Translations under genes and position numbers: made by a program
Notes under the pieces: model-generated
The model's input: only the letters and a program-made list of their open reading frames with translations
What the model was told of the DNA's origin: nothing
Database searches by the model: none
Origin: Buxus sempervirens
Lineage: Eukaryota; Streptophyta; Magnoliopsida; Buxales; Buxaceae
Reading direction: 5' to 3'
Assembly (NCBI GenBank): GCA_947561395.2
Contig: OX387195.1
Location: 2,121,828 to 2,185,827 of the forward strand
Length of the DNA: 64,000 nucleotides
Shown here: piece by piece, positions 58,492 through 64,000 of the stretch
Position numbering within the stretch: position 1 is the stretch's first letter
How the letters are laid out: every line of letters starts with the position of its first letter

Positions 58492-61345
58492 ATGGCTAGG
58501 GTCGTTCCCGAGTTAGAGAGGAGGCGGACTCGGCTGATCAGCCCTCCACCTCGCGGGCTCGGACAGAGGCGAGTTCTAGCGCCACCCTGTCAAAGCCGTT
58601 AGATGTCTCCAGAGAGAGCTCTGCTGAGGTAGACTTTCAAGTTCTTCTCTTCTCTCTTTCTATTTCCTTCCTACACAACTTTTATATTTTCCTTTTGGAT
58701 TTTAGCCCGTGATTGCTCCTGCTCGTGGTCGGGGCAGAGGCCGAGGACGTGGCAGAGCCAGAGGCGCGGCCCAGGATCCGATTATTGGAGGCGATGCTAG
58801 AGGGTTCCGCTTGTCCTTTCCCGCGGATTTGATGGCATCTGTTCAGGACACCGAGCTTCTCATTGGGTTGGATCATCATCCATAGATGTGTGTCCGAGCA
58901 GATCTTCCGCTTCAGTATCCCCCCTCTCACCTGAGAGGTAGTTGGGGGAAGTTTTGTGAGCTGTACCAGACCCTATCTCCCGGACTCAGACGGAAGTTCT
59001 GCAGATGCCGCTTCGACCATTTTCTACTCATTCCATCCTTCCGAGCTGATCGGCCTCTTATCTTTGCCATGCTGGAGTGGTACTTTCCCGATACACAGAC
59101 TTTCCATCTGCCAGAGGTTGAGCTGGGGATTCGTCCGTCAGATTTTGTTATGCTCACCGGCATCCCTTTGACGGGTAGGACCATAGAGATGGAGCGTCCT
59201 CCCGTTGCGGACATTGGCACCCTGCATGGGTATGAGGACCTTCCTGCGGCTACCTGGGATGACAGGAGTGGTCGGATATCTATTAGTTGGTTGCGCAGTA
59301 GCATCACTGATCACCCTGACCGGAGGCATACAACTGTTGCTGAGGCTGATGGCGAGTTCCTCCCTCTATTCCGACGAGTATTCCTGCTGATGCTGGGCAG
59401 CTGCTTTTTTCAGGAGGACACGACGTCAGTCAGTCCTGTTTTCTTGGATGCCTTGAGGGATCTTAGGCAGACCCGACGACTAGCTTGGGGTCGGTTGATA
59501 TACGGGACCATATTAGCCGGACTAAGTCGAGTCGTTCGAGGTATGACCGCTCCGAGGGGAGATGGTATCAGCTGCCGATTTTTCTGGCAGATTCTACAGG
59601 TACGGAACATTTGGACTTAATCCCTTGAATTTCTTTTATCTCCTTGTGACTTGTTTTCTTTCTTTGTCAGGTATTTAGGTATTCATACATGACCTACTTC
59701 CGCCCTTCTCCCGTGCCTGGCGTTGCAGAGTTTCCTGTAGCCGTACGGTGGTCCGTTCTTGAGAGGGATGCGGATAGGAGCCAGCTCCGATCTGCCCGGG
59801 CGCATTTGGACCGTTCTCGCCAGTCTGAGGTAACTTTCTCTTCCTTCAATACTTTCCTTTCTCTTATACTGTCTTGTACTTGACACTTTTCCTTGTGATT
59901 GCAGCTGATACTAGCCCGCTTTGAGGATGTGGATGACGAGGTTGCTCGTCAGGAGATGGTACAGGACGCTTTTGAGCGGGATGTACGGCGCCAGTCCTAC
60001 CAGTGTTTCATTGGGAGACTTGGTAGGATTGTATATCTAGGCGAGCGCCTGTACTTCCAGCACACTGGCGCTCCTTGTATCCCAGTTCCTCCACCACCTT
60101 TTGACCTTGCCATCCTCCTGCTCGGATTTGACGTGGCCTAGTTTGATCAGTGGGAGGATGCAGAGTTACTCACCGTGGCTGGTGATTATGACGAGTGGAT
60201 CCAGAGAGTGTCCATTGGATGCTTGATGGATCGACCCACTCGTGCTGGGGTGACTGAGATCGGCGGGATCTGTATCCGAGTCCATGATGACACGGTATGT
60301 TCCCTGACTTTCATTTTCCATATCCTTTCCTTCCCTTCTGTATTTTTGACCCCAATTCTGTTCTTATTGGCAGGTACACGAGCTGAATACTATCCGGTTC
60401 GAGAGCCAGCGGGCTGCGATTGATGATATGATCACCGAGCATGACGCGATTGTGGCCCAAAGGGATGCCCGGATCAGAGAGTTGGAGACCCTAGTTGCCG
60501 ATCTTCAGGCTAGACAGGTATTTGATCCCTTATAATTTTTTCTCTTTCATTTCCATGTTTTTGCTATTCTGATATGCCTGTTTGACTTTTGCAGGGCCCA
60601 GTCCCAGATCAGGATGCTGCCTTTGAGCCTAATTTTCTGGTTTCTGATCCATCTCCAGCTTGGGCTACTGATCCTATGGACGTCCCAGCTGCTGATCCGG
60701 TGATATCTGCTCCTGCAGATCCCGTGGCCGACACTCCTAGTAAATTTAGCTTTACTTCTTTGGTTCATCTTCATATCTCAATTTCTGACTTTTTCTATTG
60801 ATCAAGATATTTCAATTCCTAGTCCTTCTGCTACTGCTGCCGAGCCTTCTGAGGCTGCAGGAGTTGAGACTGTCGTGGCTGAGGATTCGGCTGTACCGGA
60901 GGTAGCTCTCCTACCTGCTGAGCCTGTTTCTGCTGGCCCTTCATCCCCTGTGGTGGTTCATGATCCCGCTCCTGAGGTCCTTGGTAAGTTGCTTTTAGTT
61001 TCATCTCTTTGGTTCGTTTGGATACCTCTATTTCTGATTTTTTCTGTTGATCCAGATGCTTCTGTTCCGGGTCCCTCTTCTACTGCTGCTGGGCCTTCTG
61101 GATCTGCAGGTCCAGCCGAGCCTGCACGTGCTGAGCCCGAGGTCTCTTCTCCAGACTCTGCTCCGGATCCGCCTCCAGACCTTGAGGATTATTGCTTGGA
61201 GTATCAGATCCAGCAGGTGGTCGGTTGGCTTCCTCACCATGCTGCCGAGCGTATCCTGGCATATTCTAGGGGCCGATCACTTCGAGGGAGAGGCCGTAGA
61301 GGAGGACGCGGCCGAGGATGCGGGGATGATCCTGCACAGGAGTAG
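58492..61345 (+). pseudogene. Antisense gene A of element 2 (PMD protein), broken
   Basis: Exons by homology: 58492-58628, 58706-59599, 59671-59829, 59905-60294, 60374-60517, 60595-60739, 60807-60983, 61056-61345. Exon 3 (159 bp) has the same length as in element 1 and the junctions correspond. The PMD shows RPLIFAMLEWYFPDT, VELGIRPSDF and AWGRLIYGTILAGL. An Arg/Gly run (RGRGRGRGRGRARG) precedes it and another (RGRGRRGGRGRG) ends the protein. Breaks: the first coding exon is one base short of frame, TAG at 58883-58885, and TAG at 60139-60141 where element 1 has CAG. The last intron and exon arose by tandem duplication. Confidence 0.8.
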
Positions 61346-61543
61346 AGTATTTAGGATTTTCTTGTATTTTTCGTCATCCTTTGTACAAACACAATTTACA
61401 TATATGAAAGGGAATTTTTGTTCATTTTCTCTTATCTAGCCCTCTTTTCTTTTCAATTTCATGCCATTATGACTTGTATACAGGTAAAACAGGTAAAAAT
61501 TTCGGATTTTTCTCCATTTTCTCTTTTTTTGCAATTTTTCTTT
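61346..61543 (+). other. 3' flank of gene A (element 2)
   Basis: Non-coding. It resembles the flank after gene A in element 1 in position and AT-richness (TTGTATTTTTCG, ATATATGAAAGG). No gene is seen. Confidence 0.3.
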
Positions 61544-61686
61544 GTATCCGGCATATCAGACCGGCTACATTGATTGTTCTTTGTATCCGGCATCACATGT
61601 CGGATATGCATTGTTCTCTTTGTTATCCGACATGCTTCACCGGATATGAATATAACCTTTTGTATCCGATCTGAGTTGTCGGATAC
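61544..61686 (+). promoter_or_regulatory. Four inverted repeats upstream of gene B (element 2)
   Basis: 9-7-9 repeats start at 61544, 61583, 61623 and 61662 (steps 39, 40, 39). Some are degenerate but matched arm to arm. The last ends 12 bp before the TATA box. Confidence 0.88.
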
Positions 61687-61698
61687 ATTAAAAGATGC

Positions 61699-61705
61699 TA
61701 TAAAT
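61699..61705 (+). promoter_or_regulatory. TATA box of gene B (element 2)
   Basis: GCTATAAATGC between the array and the start codon at 61818, matching the arrangement in element 1. Confidence 0.7.
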
Positions 61706-61817
61706 GCAACCAGCCTCGGGATTTGCGTATTTTTTTTTCGAGTTTTTGAGTTTAGAAAACCCCATTTTCGCCTTTTTTGTCCTCCCATTGAGTTCTAGCT
61801 TGCTCCCATCAAGTCCA

Positions 61818-63483
61818 ATGGAATCCGGATCATCTTCTGCCCCATTATTGTCTGTCCACACTGCCTTCCCTGCAAAACAGCCTTTTAGATCAAAACCCCC
61901 AAATCTCACTAGGTACAACCCTGTGGATTCCTTCTACACTATATGGGTTAATTCTATGACCCTTGATGAGGAGAGGAGATGGGATTCCACCAATCTAGGC
62001 CATACCCTGCTTATCCCGAAGGTTCCCTTCAAATGGGAGATTATAGAGGCCATGATTGGTCATTGGGTGCCCGACCTCAACTTATTCCGTTTTGGGAACC
62101 ACGAGATGACCCCGACCATTGAGGATGTAGAAACCATCCTGGGCTTGAGGTTTGATGAGAAGGTAGTGAACACGCCCCTTAGGCCCAGCTACAAGAAGGA
62201 GGCTTCTACATTCTTGGGCATAGGGAAGAAGGACTTAGGGGACTCTGACACCCTTTTGACCTTGTCCAAGTCTTTTTTGACTGAGAAGCTTTTGAGGGGG
62301 GAGAACAAGGAAGCCAGATTCAATGCCTTGACCCTGATAGTGGTCAACCAGCTACTTTTCCCCCGAGATGATGATGAGGTAGACTTGGCCTTGATTTCAG
62401 TGATATGCCAGGTTAGGGAGCGGGAGAGGTTGGCCCCTATGATTTTGGCCGGGATGTATCAGGCATTGACTGACTGCTACAATAGGAAGTAAAAACGCTT
62501 CTTAGCATGTGCCCAGATCCTGCAGGTAAATTTTTGCTTTTTTTTTTTTTTTTTTTACAATGTGCTGATATATTTCTCTTCCTTTGCAGCTTTGGCTACT
62601 TGATCATCTGAGTCAGATTGAGGAAATCAATCGACACTTCTTCCCGAGCTTGAAAGTCCCCATCTTGATGAGCAACCGGGGGTGTCCCGACATTCCAGGA
62701 GGCAAACAGGGCTGGTTCACTTTCTTGGGTTCACTCCAGGATGACCAGGTGAGGTGGCCTGGCACTTATCAACCCAATGCAGAGACCGTGATTAGCTTCC
62801 GTGACCGCAACGTTCTGGTTCTAGCTGACCTGAGACATGCAGTGCTGTATCTTCCTTTGCAGGTCCTTCGTCAGTTTAGAGCGACCCAGGGGATTATAAT
62901 CCCAAGTGGGTATGAGGATCATCTTGGGCCACTTTCTCCGGCTACCATGAAGCTGAATGCCTGGTTGATGAGGGAGTGGTCCTATGTTCGCTTCATGCGT
63001 GGCCCAGTCTTCTCAGAAGCCCATGTGAAGGATTATCTCTTCTGGATCAAGGAGCAGATACAGAGTCAAGCACCAGTACCTGAAGATCCTCCTGCAGTCT
63101 TAGCTCCTACTTATGAGGACATTCTGGAGTCTGAGAGGGCTTCTCATAAGCGACTTCAGCAAATATGGATACGAAAGGCCCAGGAGCTTAGGATACGAGG
63201 CCTTGACATGGAGAGGCAGCTTGCAGAGCAGGTATCTCACCGTCTGGCCATGGAGAAGCAACTTGAGGAGCATAGGCAGGTCCAATGCCTTGAAGTCCGA
63301 GTCTTGAGGCAGAAGTACCAGGGTGCTCTAGCCGACCTTAGGAGCATGAGGATTAGGCAGACTCTTTCAGATGAGGTCATTTCCTTCTTGAGTGATCCTG
63401 CTGCAGAGGGGGCTTCTGGAGTTGTTGCAGCTCAGGCAGCTCAGATTCGGGAGCTTGAGGAGCGGCTAGGAGACAGAGACTAG
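61818..63483 (+). pseudogene. Antisense gene B of element 2, one nonsense codon
   Basis: Exons 61818-62525 and 62590-63483; the second is the same length (894 bp) as in element 1. Similarity to the element 1 protein is high throughout: RSKPPNLTRYN, KWEIIEAMIGHWVPDLNLF, ALISVICQVRERERLAPMI, LWLLDHLSQIEEI, and the C-terminal heptad region ending IRELEERLGDRD. TAA at 62490-62492, twelve codons before the splice donor, breaks the first exon. Element 1 has a Lys codon there. The intron is short (64 bp) and T-rich, with donor CAG|GTAAAT and acceptor TTGCAG. Confidence 0.85.
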
Positions 63484-64000
63484 CTTTATTTCCTGCACAT
63501 TTTTTTTTTCATACCTTTGTACGAAAGCAAACTCCAATAGTGGAAAGACAAATGATTTAATTCAAAGTAAATTTTTATATTATTGGCCTCAGAATTCTCA
63601 GATGCTTGTAAAAACAAAGGTTTTATGAAAAGTATTTGATTTATCATCACTGGTCAAAGTACAGTTTTTCCTTTTTTTTATTTTTTATTTTTTATTTTTT
63701 GTTTGAAATTTGGTCCATACACTTAATCACCCATAATTAAATGAATTAAAACCAGGTTAAATAATGAAAGTGGTAGTCCAAGTAATAATGAGGGATCAAA
63801 ACCGTCCATCTTAGGACATTTAGAGTCATCCCCAAATGCCCTTTTTTTCCCAGAATTGACCGTATTACCCAATCTGCTCAGTCTCAGTACTTGTGCTGAT
63901 TTCTCTTCAAGCTTAGATCTCATGATCAACTCAACCTTTGATTTTTCCTTTTTTATTTTTGTTCTTTCTTTTCTTCTTGCCAATATTGCCCCTAGTGCTA
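63484..64000. other. Conserved 3' region after gene B (element 2)
   Basis: Non-coding. About 63515-63850 aligns closely with 30385-30690 of element 1. The pol gene is expected further right on the minus strand. Confidence 0.55.

Larger units (their letters stand above)
54152..64000 (-). mobile_element. Second Tat/Ogre-like element, left part only
   Basis: 3' LTR (54152-56582), polypurine tract, then antisense genes A and B in the order seen in element 1. gag-pol should follow beyond the window on the minus strand. Flank AGGAT (54147-54151) predicts the target duplication at the unseen end. Similarity to element 1 is clear in genes and motif order, but the LTRs are diverged, so it is a different family. 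Confidence 0.88.

Overview
The window is plant nuclear DNA made almost entirely of nested LTR retrotransposons. I found no host gene, tRNA or rRNA that I could support. The Ty3/gypsy lineages are plant types (Tat/Ogre-like elements with a TGGCGACTC-type primer site, and Del/Tekay-like elements with an initiator-Met-type primer site), and the spliced genes have ordinary GT-AG introns with T-rich acceptors. A seed plant with a large, repeat-rich genome fits; the species cannot be named from this sequence.

Layout. 1-1700: end of one LTR family plus a leader-like fragment. 1701-20551: one minus-strand Del/Tekay-like element, broken by three nested LTRs (3795-6243, 8161-10214, 12493-15551) and a Tat-type solo LTR (17489-19805). 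20552-21785: AT-rich DNA and LTR fragments. 21786-42922: a complete, young, minus-strand Tat/Ogre-like element of about 21.1 kb, with LTRs, a GTTGC target duplication, primer site, polypurine tract, gag-pro, RT, two RNase H domains and integrase. 42923-44678: the LTR it landed in. 44680-48960: a decayed plus-strand Del/Tekay element with nested LTRs. 48961-54151: more LTR pieces. 54152-64000: the left part of a second Tat element, cut by the window end.

The most unusual content is shared by the two Tat elements. Each carries, antisense to gag-pol and between pol and the 3' LTR, two spliced plus-strand genes. Gene A is a multi-exon plant-mobile-domain (PMD) protein with RGG-rich segments. Gene B is a two-exon PMD/DUF7745-like protein with a C-terminal coiled coil. 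Just upstream of the TATA boxes of the LTR promoter and of these antisense genes, and again in the gag leader, lie arrays of short inverted repeats at a fixed period. In element 1 they are 21 bp (7-7-7) every 28 bp; in element 2 and in an unrelated-looking LTR family they are 25 bp (9-7-9) every 39 bp. The architecture is kept while the arm sequence changes between families. I infer a self-contained circuit in which an element-encoded factor binds the element's own promoters. This is a hypothesis: only the arrays, their spacing and their placement are seen directly.
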